This document shows, piece by piece, positions 56,208 through 64,000 of a stretch of DNA of 64,000 nt (the first letter of the stretch is position 1; every line of letters starts with the position of its first letter). The DNA comes from Brevibacillus sedimenti. GTDB lineage: Bacteria; Bacillota; Bacilli; Brevibacillales; Brevibacillaceae. The stretch is taken from the NCBI RefSeq assembly GCF_020923495.1, contig NZ_CP064048.1:893501-957500 (forward strand), written 5' to 3'. The notes below the pieces were generated by a model. The model was given only the letters and a program-made list of their open reading frames with translations. It had not been told where the DNA came from and made no database searches. The translations under genes and the position numbers were made by a program.

Positions 56208-56347
56208 GTGGCTGCCTCCTCCAACATCATCATTTTTTCTATTGCCATTTGCATGGAACTGATACCGCCGCATCGGCGCAATCACGTGTGTCTGGTCGTC
56301 CATTGACACTTTCGCCCTTTTGCCCCTTCTTTTCTCCTACGACCATT

Positions 56348-56743
56348 TTACTCACCGTTACTTTTTCCAGAAAGAGGTTTTGTTAGATGTTTCTGCAAAA
56401 ATCTGCGAAAAGCCGATGCCGACACAGCTCCTTCCAGCTTGCCTGCTACCTCCCCACCTTGCACAACAAAGACAGTAGGTGTCACTTCTGCTCCCAGCCG
56501 TTCCGCTTCGGCCAGGTCCCGTTTGTCGTGTACGTCCAACCGCTCCACCTGCCATTGCGGAAACTCCCTAATCACCTGCTCAAACGTAGGCGTAAACGTG
56601 GTGCAGTACCCGCAGCTTTCGCTAAACACGTACACCACTTTCGTCTGATTGGCACTGGCACCGGCCCAGAATACGATCGCCGCGACCGCGCAGCTAATCA
56701 GCGACACAATCCACTTCCAACGGCGTTTGAAGCCATCCTGCAT
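56348..56743 (-). CDS. Membrane-anchored thioredoxin-like protein
   Basis: A 131-residue protein with an N-terminal membrane helix (residues about 11-29) and a thioredoxin fold facing outside: FSESCGYCTTFTPTF carries the CxxC (C44-G-Y-C47), and GAEVTPTVFVVQGGEVAGKLEG has the cis-Pro. This suggests an extracytoplasmic thiol-disulphide role, perhaps for the Cys-paired surface protein encoded next door. The link is inferred from neighbourhood; the gene has its own upstream spacing of about 190 bp. Confidence 0.82.
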   Translation of the reverse strand: MQDGFKRRWKWIVSLISCAVAAIVFWAGASANQTKVVYVFSESCGYCTTFTPTFEQVIREFPQWQVERLDVHDKRDLAEAERLGAEVTPTVFVVQGGEVAGKLEGAVSASAFRRFLQKHLTKPLSGKSNGE

Positions 56744-56852
56744 TTCCGTACCTCCTTATGTCCTTCCCCGACGCGTATGTAGGCAGATCAGGTGTATCCT
56801 TTATGGAGTTGTCAAGGAACGGTGGCTTCATTATGCCGCTCCCTCTTGAGAC

Positions 56853-56880
56853 AAAAAAAGGACCGGCACCATTGCCGGTC
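56853..56880 (-). terminator. Terminator of the HD-hydrolase/ywgA pair
   Basis: On the minus strand GACCGGCA pairs with TGCCGGTC around a 4-nt loop, followed by CTTTTTTT, about 53 bp past the ywgA stop codon. Confidence 0.85.
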
Positions 56881-56932
56881 TTTACTTGCATGCCCGCTCT
56901 ATCATTTTTTATGATGACAATACCATTACAAA

Positions 56933-57460
56933 TCAGTGCGCGAGTGCGTCGCTGTCGGCATTCATCAGCGCACGCAGCTCCTCGATAAACGTCATGCCCT
57001 TTTGAATCTCCGCTTCGGTATAACGCTGTTTGCTTTTAAAGGTAAAAATTTTGGCCTTCATTTCATCATAGGGAAGATTGTTGAAATACAGGATGGTGGA
57101 GACCAATTCGAGAAAGCGGGAGTTTTCCTCGTTCATCCGTTGGATCAGCCGCTCGCCAAGGCCAAAATCCACTTCGTGGAAACGCAGAAAATCGCGGCCC
57201 GCTTCGTTCAGGGTGTACCGATACAACTGAATGGCCCCTTTGCTCTCCATCTGCTCGTCCAACAAGCCCATGTTGCACAGCTCGTCCACTCGCAACGTCA
57301 GTTCCTCGGAATAGGGGCCGTACATGTGAAATTCGAACCGCTCGTCGAAGTCCATGTTCAGTTGTTTCGCTATGTATACCATCTTTTGCAACTTTTTTCG
57401 TCCGCTCACTTCGCCGGCAATTTCGATCAAGCGTATGATTTTGGCGTGACGATTAAGCAT
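56933..57460 (-). CDS. ywgA: YwgA family protein
   Basis: A 175-residue protein matching the B. subtilis YwgA family: GRKKLQKMVYIAKQLNMDFDERFEFHMYGPYSEEL near the start, then VDELCNMGLLDEQ. The function is unknown. Helical content is high with a winged-helix-like start. Its start overlaps the 3' end of the HD gene by 8 nt, so the two are co-translated, as seen in other Bacillales where ywgA and ywfO-type genes are linked. Confidence 0.85.
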   Translation of the reverse strand: MLNRHAKIIRLIEIAGEVSGRKKLQKMVYIAKQLNMDFDERFEFHMYGPYSEELTLRVDELCNMGLLDEQMESKGAIQLYRYTLNEAGRDFLRFHEVDFGLGERLIQRMNEENSRFLELVSTILYFNNLPYDEMKAKIFTFKSKQRYTEAEIQKGMTFIEELRALMNADSDALAH

Positions 57461-58748
57461 CTTCCATCACTCCCAGACGTTCTCGTAACTTTCCGGAGAC
57501 GTCCTCCGGCAAAGCCAGCACCTTATCCATTGGAAAGTACAGCTTGTAGTCAAACCGGCGCTTGCCGCTGATCGCCTCCACAATTTCCGATTTCTGCGAC
57601 AGCTCCACCAGTTCTCCGGATGGCATCAGAAGCATGATGGGAATTCGCTCCTCTTCCTCGCCGGCACGATAAAAATCATACGGAAGATCGGAGGTGGTGT
57701 CTACTTCCAAATAATACATCGGGTCGATTCCCGCCGCTTGAAACTCCTGTTTCAACTCTTGCAGCAAGCGGTAATCTCTCGGATTGTATTCGACGTATTT
57801 AAAGAGATTCCTGTCCAGAAAACGGGAGCACAAATCTTTCAAAATGGGATCGCTCTCCTTGCGCCACATCTGCATGTAAAAGAGAATTACCGATTCGTCC
57901 AGGGACAGGTAATCGGACAGGTTCACCTTGTCCGTCAAGAACGGCAGCAGCAGCACCGGCTCCTGCGCGAACGAGTAGCCTTTGGCAAACAGCTCCTTGG
58001 CCCGCTGGAAAATCTTGCGGAGCACCACTTCCGCACTGCGCGTTACCGGGTGGAAATACACCTGCCAGTACATCTGGTAGCGGGACATGATGTAGTCCTC
58101 GACGGCGTGCATCCCGCTGAATTTAAACACGATGCCCTCATCATGGGGGCGCATCACCCGCAGAATCCGTTCAATTTCAAAGTTACCGTAATTGACGCCG
58201 GTATAGTAGGCGTCGCGCAGCAAATAATCCATCCGGTCTGCGTCGATCTGGCTGGAGATGAGGCTGACGATCAGTTTGTTGTCGTACGTTTTGGCGATTA
58301 CCTCTGCCACCCGTTTGGGGAAATCGTCGCCCATCCGGCGCAGAATCCGGTTAATCTGCGTGTCGCCGAGCAAAATCGCGCGCGTCCAATCTTCATGATG
58401 GTAACGAAACACCTTTTCAAACGAATGGGAAAACGGTCCGTGGCCCACGTCGTGCAGCAGCGCAGCGCACAGGCAGAGCAGTTTTTCCTCGTACGACAGT
58501 TGAATCCGACCTTCAAACGTCTCCAGAATGCGCCGCATGATCTCGTATACGCCAAGCGAGTGGTTAAACCGGCTGTGTTCCCCGCCGTGGAAGGTAAAAA
58601 AGCTGGTGCCCAGTTGCCTGATCCGTCGCAACCGCTGAAATTCCGGCGAGTTGATCAAGTCCCAGATCATTTTCTCCCGGACGTGTACATAACGGTGCAC
58701 GGGGTCCTTAAACACCTTTTCTTCATGAAGAAGCTGGGGCTGTTGCAT
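57453..58748 (-). CDS. HD-domain phosphohydrolase (YwfO-like)
   Basis: A 431-residue cytosolic metal-dependent hydrolase. HD motifs: GGEHSRFNHSLGVYEI (first His), LLHDVGHGPFSHSFE (the HD pair near residue 104) and QIDADRMDYLLRDAYY (second Asp). It resembles the dGTPase/SAMHD1-like branch (B. subtilis YwfO); nucleotide substrates are probable but the exact one is not fixed. The ATG at 58748 lies after AAAGGAG; the longer frame adds 22 non-homologous residues. It overlaps ywgA. Confidence 0.9.
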   Translation of the reverse strand: MQQPQLLHEEKVFKDPVHRYVHVREKMIWDLINSPEFQRLRRIRQLGTSFFTFHGGEHSRFNHSLGVYEIMRRILETFEGRIQLSYEEKLLCLCAALLHDVGHGPFSHSFEKVFRYHHEDWTRAILLGDTQINRILRRMGDDFPKRVAEVIAKTYDNKLIVSLISSQIDADRMDYLLRDAYYTGVNYGNFEIERILRVMRPHDEGIVFKFSGMHAVEDYIMSRYQMYWQVYFHPVTRSAEVVLRKIFQRAKELFAKGYSFAQEPVLLLPFLTDKVNLSDYLSLDESVILFYMQMWRKESDPILKDLCSRFLDRNLFKYVEYNPRDYRLLQELKQEFQAAGIDPMYYLEVDTTSDLPYDFYRAGEEEERIPIMLLMPSGELVELSQKSEIVEAISGKRRFDYKLYFPMDKVLALPEDVSGKLRERLGVMEDA

Positions 58749-58853
58749 CCTGGACACTCCTTTCCTGGATTGCGTCCCGTCGTCATGTCCCGATCGGGCT
58801 TTTGGGTCCATCATACCATAACGGCAACCAGCTGGAAAACGACGGCATGAAGC

Positions 58854-58911
58854 AAAAACCCCCTCCGCGCACGCTTAAAAACACCCGGCTTTCCGGCTTG
58901 GCACGGAGGGG
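58854..58911 (-). terminator. Terminator of the RND operon
   Basis: On the minus strand CCCCTCCGTGC pairs with GCGCGGAGGGG over a long loop, followed by TTTTTG, 40 bp past the pump gene. Confidence 0.8.
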
Positions 58912-58950
58912 ACCTGCCTATTGTTGCAGTGTTCGCGTTATGTCAGTGCG

Positions 58951-61900
58951 TTACGCCTTCATCTCCGCCTCCGGACCAAACAGGTCGGGGCGCTTGGCTG
59001 CCTTTTTCGCCTGCCGCTTCCGTTTGCCCTCCGCCAGCACCGTGTAGAAGGACGGTACGACGATCAGCGTCAGCATGGTGGAAAAGAGCAGCCCGAATAT
59101 AATCGTGACCGCCAGCGGCTGGAACAGCACGTCTCCGGAGAGGGCAAGCGGCATCAAGCCGGCCACGGCCGTAAACGAGGTCAGCAAAATCGGCCTCAAG
59201 CGCGCTTCTCCCGCCTGGATCACCGCCTGCTTCAGTTCCACGCCGTCACGCCGCGCTTCCTCGATAAATTCGATCAGGACGATCCCGTTGCGGACGACGA
59301 TCCCAGAGAGCGAAATCACGCCCATCATCGTCATGAAGCCGAGCGGGGTCTGGGTGACAAACAGCCCGATCAGGCTGCCCGCAAACGCGAGGTAAACCGT
59401 GCTTAACACCAGCACCGGAATGCTGAGCGAATAGAACTGCATCGCGATCATGATCAGGATGAGGAACACCACCACGACAGACAGTTTGCCCATGTCGATG
59501 AAAATTTCCGTCTGCTCCGACGTCTCTCCGCCGATCTCCCAGCGATAGCCGTCCGGCAGGGGCAATGTCTGCAGCATCGGCTTTATCTCCTGCATGACCT
59601 CCGTTGCCGTGCGTCCTCTGACGTCACTGGAGACGGTGACGCAGCGGGACAGGTCGCGGTGCGGAATCGCCTGCGTGCTGAAAGTGGGCTTTACTTCCGC
59701 CAACTGGGTCAGCGGTATCTGTTCGCCCCGGGCGTTGGCCACGGTCAGCCGTTGGAAAAGCAGGGACGGGTCCTCCTCTCCTTTTTGCAGGAACAGTTTG
59801 ATGTCGAGCAGATCAGTCCCGTTGTCAAACTGACTGACCGTAATCCCTTCGCTGACGAGGCGCAGCGTCTGGGAAAGATCGTTGTAGTTGACCAGCTTTT
59901 GTTCCATCAGTTCCTTGTTGACGACAAACTCCAGCGTGTAGCTGTCGATGCCGAAGTCGTCCTGCACATCGTACGTTCCCGGAATTTTCGCCACCTTGCT
60001 CTTGACCTGCTCGGACAGGGTGCGCAGCGTCGCCACATCCTCCCCGTACAGCCGGATCACCACCGGTTTGCCGACAGGCGGACCTGCTTCCAACTGCTTG
60101 GGCAGGATGGTTGCTTCCGGGTACAGCTTCTTGAACTCCTCCTGCCACGGTTCCATCATATCGTCGATTTTTACTTTCGCTTTGTCAAAACGGACGACCA
60201 ACTGCCCGACCGTGATGCCTTCGCCGGCACTGGTGTCGCCGCCGAACATTTTCGGTGCGCTGCCGCCGGCGTATGAAGCGACAGATTCGATGCCCGGCTG
60301 CTTCATGATCCAGTCGGACACCCCTCTGACGACGCGATCCGTCTCGTCGATGCTGCTGCCAACCGGCAGACGGATATCCACCAAAAACTGCGGGCGATCA
60401 TCGTTGGGGAACAGTTGAACCGGGGTGAATGGAATCAATCCGTAGGCGAGTGTGCCGATCAGCACGCCGACCATTCCGGCCAGCAGCGGGCGCTTCAAAA
60501 TCCTCGGCATCAGCCGCTTGGCGTACCATTTGGTCAACTGCTGCAACTGTTTGCCCAACAAGCCCGCCGGCTTGCGATAGTCTTCCACTCCCGAGCGGCG
60601 GCGCTGCTCATACCATTGGCGGAAAATCGGAATGATCGTCAGCGACATGATCATCGACGCCAGCATGGTCAGCGATATGATCACCGGCACGGGACGGATG
60701 AATTGGCCTGCATTGCCGTTCAAAAACATGAGCGGACCAAATGAGGCAATTGTCGCCAACGTGGCCGTGACAATGGAGATGGACACTTCGTTGGCGCCGT
60801 TGATGGCTGCCTGCAACGGCCTTTCGCCCAGCACCGAGAGGCGCCGTTCGATGTTGTCGTTGACGACCACGGCGTCATCCACCAAAATGCCCAACACGAT
60901 GATCAACGATACGATGGAGATCATGTTTAACGTGATACCCAGCGAGGGCAAAAACAGCAAGCCCACGGCCAGCGAGATGGGAATGGCCAGGGCGACGACT
61001 ACCGAGGTGATCAGGTTCAGCCCCAGCGTACACACGAGCAAAACGGCGGCGATGGCAATCCACATCTCCCGCGACAGGTCTCCAAACAGCTCATCCACGC
61101 GTTCGTTCTGCGAGTAGATGGAGTGTTTTTTTGCCCACGCCGGCAGCGATTTTTCCAGCGTCGCCATCATCTCGTCCACTCGCCGCTGCAACGAGGGGAC
61201 GTCGCTGCCCGTCTCGGCGTTGATGCTCAGGGAGACGGACGGTTTCCCGTTGTAGTACGAATACGATTTGACCGTTTCTGTGGTCAGCTTCACCGTACCG
61301 ATATCTTTCAGATATACGGGGTAGCCTTCCGGCGTGCGCGAGATGATCACCTTGTTCAGCGCATTCACATCGTAATTCTCTGCCAACTTGAGCTGGTACG
61401 TCCGGCTGTCGGTGGTCAAATCCCCCAGCGGGACGCGTTCGTTCTCCTTTTTCACCGCCATCATGACCTGACCCCAGGTAAGGCCGTACTGGCTCAGCTT
61501 CTGCGTATCCACCTCAATGCGTACTTCCTCTTCGGGCAGTCCTTCGATGGTAACATCGGCCACATTGGGAATGGTACGCAGCTGATCCTTCCACGACTTC
61601 AACAGCGAGCGCAGACTGTAGAGCTGTTCCCGCGTGTCGGCGGTAATCGCCATCGTCTGCACAAACGTGCGGTTCAGATCGTCGTTGATGATGGGCTGTT
61701 GTGCGTCGGCGGGCAGATCTGCTTCCGCGTCTTTCACTTTCTTGCGCAGTTCATCCCATTTCTGCTTGGGGTCGACGTCGCTCTTCGTCTCCACGATGAT
61801 CGTCGACACACCCAGTCTGGAATGGGACGAAATGTAGCTGAGTCCCTGCAGTTCGTTGATTTTTTCTTCCAGCTTTTTCGTGACGGTCTGCTCCACTTTT

Positions 61901-62064
61901 TCCGGTGAAGCACCCGGGTAGATGGTTGTCACGGTCGCAATATTGACGATGATGTCCGGCGACTCCTGCTTGGGGAGCTGAAGAAAACTGAGAAAGCCAA
62001 CAACCACGACCATCACGAAAAACATCAGCGTGATTTTCCGTTTGCGGACGATGTATTCGATCAC
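58951..62064 (-). CDS. RND-family efflux pump (AcrB/SwrC-like)
   Basis: A 1,037-residue proton-driven exporter with 12 helices and two large extracellular loops. The first helix follows MIEYIVRKRKITLMFFVMVV. PGASPEKVEQTVTKKLEE is the porter domain. The proton-relay Asp pair is in GILVDDAVVVNDNIERRL (helix 4, near residue 405), and GIVVRNGIVLIEFIEE is the matching helix 10. Gram-positive RND pumps such as SwrC export lipopeptides or other amphiphiles. Its ATG overlaps the adaptor stop by 4 nt. Confidence 0.93.
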   Translation of the reverse strand: MIEYIVRKRKITLMFFVMVVVVGFLSFLQLPKQESPDIIVNIATVTTIYPGASPEKVEQTVTKKLEEKINELQGLSYISSHSRLGVSTIIVETKSDVDPKQKWDELRKKVKDAEADLPADAQQPIINDDLNRTFVQTMAITADTREQLYSLRSLLKSWKDQLRTIPNVADVTIEGLPEEEVRIEVDTQKLSQYGLTWGQVMMAVKKENERVPLGDLTTDSRTYQLKLAENYDVNALNKVIISRTPEGYPVYLKDIGTVKLTTETVKSYSYYNGKPSVSLSINAETGSDVPSLQRRVDEMMATLEKSLPAWAKKHSIYSQNERVDELFGDLSREMWIAIAAVLLVCTLGLNLITSVVVALAIPISLAVGLLFLPSLGITLNMISIVSLIIVLGILVDDAVVVNDNIERRLSVLGERPLQAAINGANEVSISIVTATLATIASFGPLMFLNGNAGQFIRPVPVIISLTMLASMIMSLTIIPIFRQWYEQRRRSGVEDYRKPAGLLGKQLQQLTKWYAKRLMPRILKRPLLAGMVGVLIGTLAYGLIPFTPVQLFPNDDRPQFLVDIRLPVGSSIDETDRVVRGVSDWIMKQPGIESVASYAGGSAPKMFGGDTSAGEGITVGQLVVRFDKAKVKIDDMMEPWQEEFKKLYPEATILPKQLEAGPPVGKPVVIRLYGEDVATLRTLSEQVKSKVAKIPGTYDVQDDFGIDSYTLEFVVNKELMEQKLVNYNDLSQTLRLVSEGITVSQFDNGTDLLDIKLFLQKGEEDPSLLFQRLTVANARGEQIPLTQLAEVKPTFSTQAIPHRDLSRCVTVSSDVRGRTATEVMQEIKPMLQTLPLPDGYRWEIGGETSEQTEIFIDMGKLSVVVVFLILIMIAMQFYSLSIPVLVLSTVYLAFAGSLIGLFVTQTPLGFMTMMGVISLSGIVVRNGIVLIEFIEEARRDGVELKQAVIQAGEARLRPILLTSFTAVAGLMPLALSGDVLFQPLAVTIIFGLLFSTMLTLIVVPSFYTVLAEGKRKRQAKKAAKRPDLFGPEAEMKA

Positions 62065-63290
62065 TGTGGCTGACCCCCTGCCGCTTCGATTGGGTCGCCG
62101 TCAAACAACCGGTCCACACCTTTGACGATCAGCTGGTCGCCCTCTTTCAGACCGCCCACGATCTCCAGTCGGTTGCCGTTGATCTCGCCGATGGACACGG
62201 CCGTTTTTACTGCCTTTCCGCCGACATTGACAAAGACGTGCGCATCTCCCTGGCCGCGGCTGATGACGGCCTCGACCGGCACATAGATGCCTTCCTTGCC
62301 CTGGATCGTTTTTCTTGCTTTCACCACTTGGCCGGCAAACCAGTCATGTCTGGGATTGCCGATATGAACCTCCACCCCGATCGTCCCCGTTCCCTGGTTG
62401 GTCGCCGGATAGATTTTCACCACCTTGCCGTTGCGCGTTTGGCCATACAGCTCCATGGTGACGATCTCTCCCTCCTTCCAGGCAAAAATCTCCCGGTCGG
62501 GGACAGGCAGCACCACTTTCAGCGTGTCAATGTTGCCCACACGGTAGACAGGCGTGCCCACGCTGACCAGCGAACCGGTGGAGGACAGCTTGGCGATCAC
62601 CGTCCCGCTGATGGGCGCGCGCAGCTGCGTCTTGGCCAACGTGCTGGCGGCGAGCTCCTTGGAAACCACCGCCTGGTTGTAACTGGCCCGGGTGAGCTCC
62701 CGATCCTCCGCGCGCGCCCCCTGCGTGACCAACGAGTACGCCTGCTGCGCGTTTTGCAGGTCTTTTTCCGCAACGGCCAGATAGTTTTTGGCATTTTCGT
62801 ACTCATTTTGGGAAATCGCTTTTTCCTGATACAGCCGCTCGATTCGTTTGAAGTCGTCTTGCGCCTTCCGGTAGGCGATCGTCGCTTTTTCCACCTGCAG
62901 CCGCGCCTGCGTAACCTCCTGATCGCGCGCCCCGTTGTTCACCTTTTCCAAATTGGCGGCAGTCTGCTGGACGGCTGCGGCGGCAGACGCCACCTGCAGC
63001 GAGTAGTCGCTGCTGTCCAACCGGGCGAGCAGTTCGCCTGCCGTGACGTTGTCCCCTTCTTCCTTGGCCAGTTCGACCACCCGGCCGCCCACTTCAAACG
63101 AAACAAGCGCCTCTTCCAACGGCTGCAGTGTGCCAGACAATTCTGACACTTGGGTCGCCTGTTCCTTTTTGACCGCGGTGATTTCTACTTTCTTGACCTC
63201 GGCCGGATCATTTGCCTGCTCCTGTCCGCTGCAGGCAGTCGTGAACAAGAGTCCAACTATGAGTGCAATCATCAACTGTTTGCTGTTCAT
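62061..63290 (-). CDS. RND efflux adaptor lipoprotein
   Basis: Membrane-fusion type adaptor of 409 residues: signal MNSKQLMIALIVGLLFTTAC, with lipobox TTAC and lipidated Cys at 20. Lipoyl/barrel-sandwich halves (VSFEVGGRVVELAKEEGDNV; TQLRAPISGTVIAKLSSTGS) flank an alpha-helical hairpin (about 100-190) rich in Ala, Gln and Glu. A beta-barrel (VLPVPDREIFAWKEG) and membrane-proximal domain follow. The ATG at 63290 with GGAGGG is chosen. Its terminal overlap with the pump indicates a tight two-gene operon. Confidence 0.92.
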   Translation of the reverse strand: MNSKQLMIALIVGLLFTTACSGQEQANDPAEVKKVEITAVKKEQATQVSELSGTLQPLEEALVSFEVGGRVVELAKEEGDNVTAGELLARLDSSDYSLQVASAAAAVQQTAANLEKVNNGARDQEVTQARLQVEKATIAYRKAQDDFKRIERLYQEKAISQNEYENAKNYLAVAEKDLQNAQQAYSLVTQGARAEDRELTRASYNQAVVSKELAASTLAKTQLRAPISGTVIAKLSSTGSLVSVGTPVYRVGNIDTLKVVLPVPDREIFAWKEGEIVTMELYGQTRNGKVVKIYPATNQGTGTIGVEVHIGNPRHDWFAGQVVKARKTIQGKEGIYVPVEAVISRGQGDAHVFVNVGGKAVKTAVSIGEINGNRLEIVGGLKEGDQLIVKGVDRLFDGDPIEAAGGQPQ

Positions 63291-63421
63291 GCCACCCTCC
63301 GCTTCAGTTCCTTTCATTATGAGAAGATTAATCCATCTGTATCATACGATGCAGCAATTGAGCAAATTTCACAGACTGGATTTACCCCTCAGCAAAATGA
63401 TCGGGCGGCATTTCGAAACAG

Positions 63422-63433
63422 TTGAACGTTCAA
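63422..63433. promoter_or_regulatory. Palindromic operator candidate before the RND operon
   Basis: TTGAACGTTCAA is a perfect 12-bp palindrome about 130 bp upstream of the adaptor start and just downstream of the small membrane gene. It may bind the TetR protein encoded next to it; the assignment is by proximity. Confidence 0.5.
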
Positions 63434-63479
63434 AAGACAGCGAGCCGTACAATCGTCGCCATTGGACATCTGCCTCCGG

Positions 63480-63779
63480 TTACCTTTTACCTCGGAATTC
63501 CCACAGGGTTTTTCCGTACCACCATACGATTTCCGCAAACGCACACAATACAAAGATGGCCCACAGTTCACCTGCACGCAGTTCACGGACAAAATGCTCC
63601 AGTTCGGTACCCGCCCCTCTTGCCAGTGCATGAAGGAAGAAAACAAGCGGAGCAGTGATGGCAAGCACCAGGGTTAGAGCGGAAAAAAACGTGTTCTTTT
63701 TCCTGATCAGACAGACAATCGCAAGCACAATCGTTAAACAGATAAAGAAAAAATAAGAATAGAGCAGCCAGTCAGCCAT
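63480..63779 (-). CDS. Small membrane protein beside the RND operon
   Basis: A 99-residue protein with three predicted helices (about 5-25, 32-54, 71-91) and a basic C-terminus KTLWEFRGKR. No family is recognised. It lies between the TetR gene and the adaptor gene. The ATG at 63779, about 10 nt after GGAGG, is used; a GTG two codons earlier would overlap the TetR stop by 4 nt and is equally possible. Confidence 0.65.
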   Translation of the reverse strand: MADWLLYSYFFFICLTIVLAIVCLIRKKNTFFSALTLVLAITAPLVFFLHALARGAGTELEHFVRELRAGELWAIFVLCAFAEIVWWYGKTLWEFRGKR

Positions 63780-63781
63780 GA

Positions 63782-64000
63782 TCACTCATCCTCCCCTGCC
63801 TTTCTTCCCTCGATCTCTTCCGTTTCGTTTTTTCTCACAGGCAATCCAAGCAGCCCTTTTATGATCTGAGCCAGTGCTTTGGGGTCAATGCTGCTGCCCG
63901 CGATACTGCGCTGCAAATTGTACCCGTCCAGGATGGCCACGATGGAAGCGGCCATTTTGTTGGTGTCAAGGTCTTCCGGCAATTGCTTCATGTGTACACC
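63782..64000 (-). CDS. TetR-family regulator, C-terminal part only (runs off right edge)
   Basis: Only the last 72 codons are visible. MAASIVAILDGYNLQRSIAGSSIDPKALAQIIKGLL resembles the C-terminal dimer helices of TetR/AcrR proteins, in which ILDGYNLQ is a common pattern. The frame stays open to the window edge, so an in-frame Met near 63991 is probably not the start. The HTH is off the right edge. Its position upstream of the RND genes suggests it controls efflux. Confidence 0.6.
   Translation of the reverse strand, partial: GVHMKQLPEDLDTNKMAASIVAILDGYNLQRSIAGSSIDPKALAQIIKGLLGLPVRKNETEEIEGRKAGEDE

Overview
The window is a high-GC, predominantly minus-strand stretch of a spore-forming Bacillales chromosome. 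Gene content and order match the Bacillus subtilis ywl/ywj/ywh/ywi/ywg neighbourhood, and spoIIR, spo0F and a sporulation-type class A PBP mark a spore former. The combination of ba3-type oxidase, IcmF operon, KamA with a sigma-54 activator and SLH-type surface proteins suggests a Brevibacillus-like member of the Paenibacillaceae. That genus is an inference; no rRNA, tRNA, CRISPR array, prophage or insertion sequence was found to support it independently.

Layout. 1-9.6 kb: ywlG (partial), rpiB, ywlE, mntP, ywlC with a DnaA-box cluster at its start, spoIIR, prmC-prfA, a YhcN-type lipoprotein, an E. coli-like tdk, rpmE and an uncharacterised radical SAM protein. 9.7-16.4 kb: a LysM/M23 protein, rho, glpX, murAB, tal, fba and spo0F with a sigma-H promoter. 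16.5-22.5 kb: amj (plus strand), pyrG with a B. subtilis-like G-tract attenuator leader, rpoE, and a plus-strand three-gene ba3 oxidase operon. 22.6-32.2 kb: a seven-gene acyl-CoA operon, thiolase, hydroxyacyl-CoA dehydrogenase, two acyl-CoA dehydrogenases, meaB, a TetR regulator and icmF, all on one strand. 32.3-34.0 kb: a lower-GC islet with a sigma-like HTH protein, a lipoprotein and a GH73-like glucosaminidase. 34.1-39.5 kb: fadF with a FadR-type operator, then lysine 2,3-aminomutase with a near-perfect sigma-54 promoter and a PAS-AAA-HTH activator. 40.1-40.45 kb: a probable type I toxin/antisense-RNA module. 40.6-46.7 kb: ywiB, an MFS transporter, speE-speB and pbpG. 47.1-47.65 kb: a gene-free segment rich in nested complementary helices, a candidate structured RNA, ending at a terminator downstream of ywhD. 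48.3-56.2 kb: a four-gene cell-surface operon (SLH protein, about 1,330-residue secreted protein with four Cys-paired modules, PPC/LCAT-like lipase, small membrane protein). 56.3-58.8 kb: a thioredoxin-like protein, ywgA and an HD hydrolase. 58.9-64.0 kb: an RND efflux pair, a small membrane protein and the 3' end of a TetR gene.

How the parts work together. Three carbon modules stand out. The thl-to-icmF operon together with fadF forms a branched/short-chain acyl-CoA degradation unit, and three related palindromes (in front of thl, tetR and fadF) suggest common control by the operon's TetR protein. The kamA unit is a self-contained sigma-54 circuit, with the same 20-bp dyad upstream of both kamA and its regulator. 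fba, tal and glpX form the usual central-carbon block. Cell-envelope functions (murAB, amj, pbpG, M23, surface operon, RND) and sporulation functions (spoIIR, spo0F, probably pbpG and the YhcN lipoprotein) are spread across the window.
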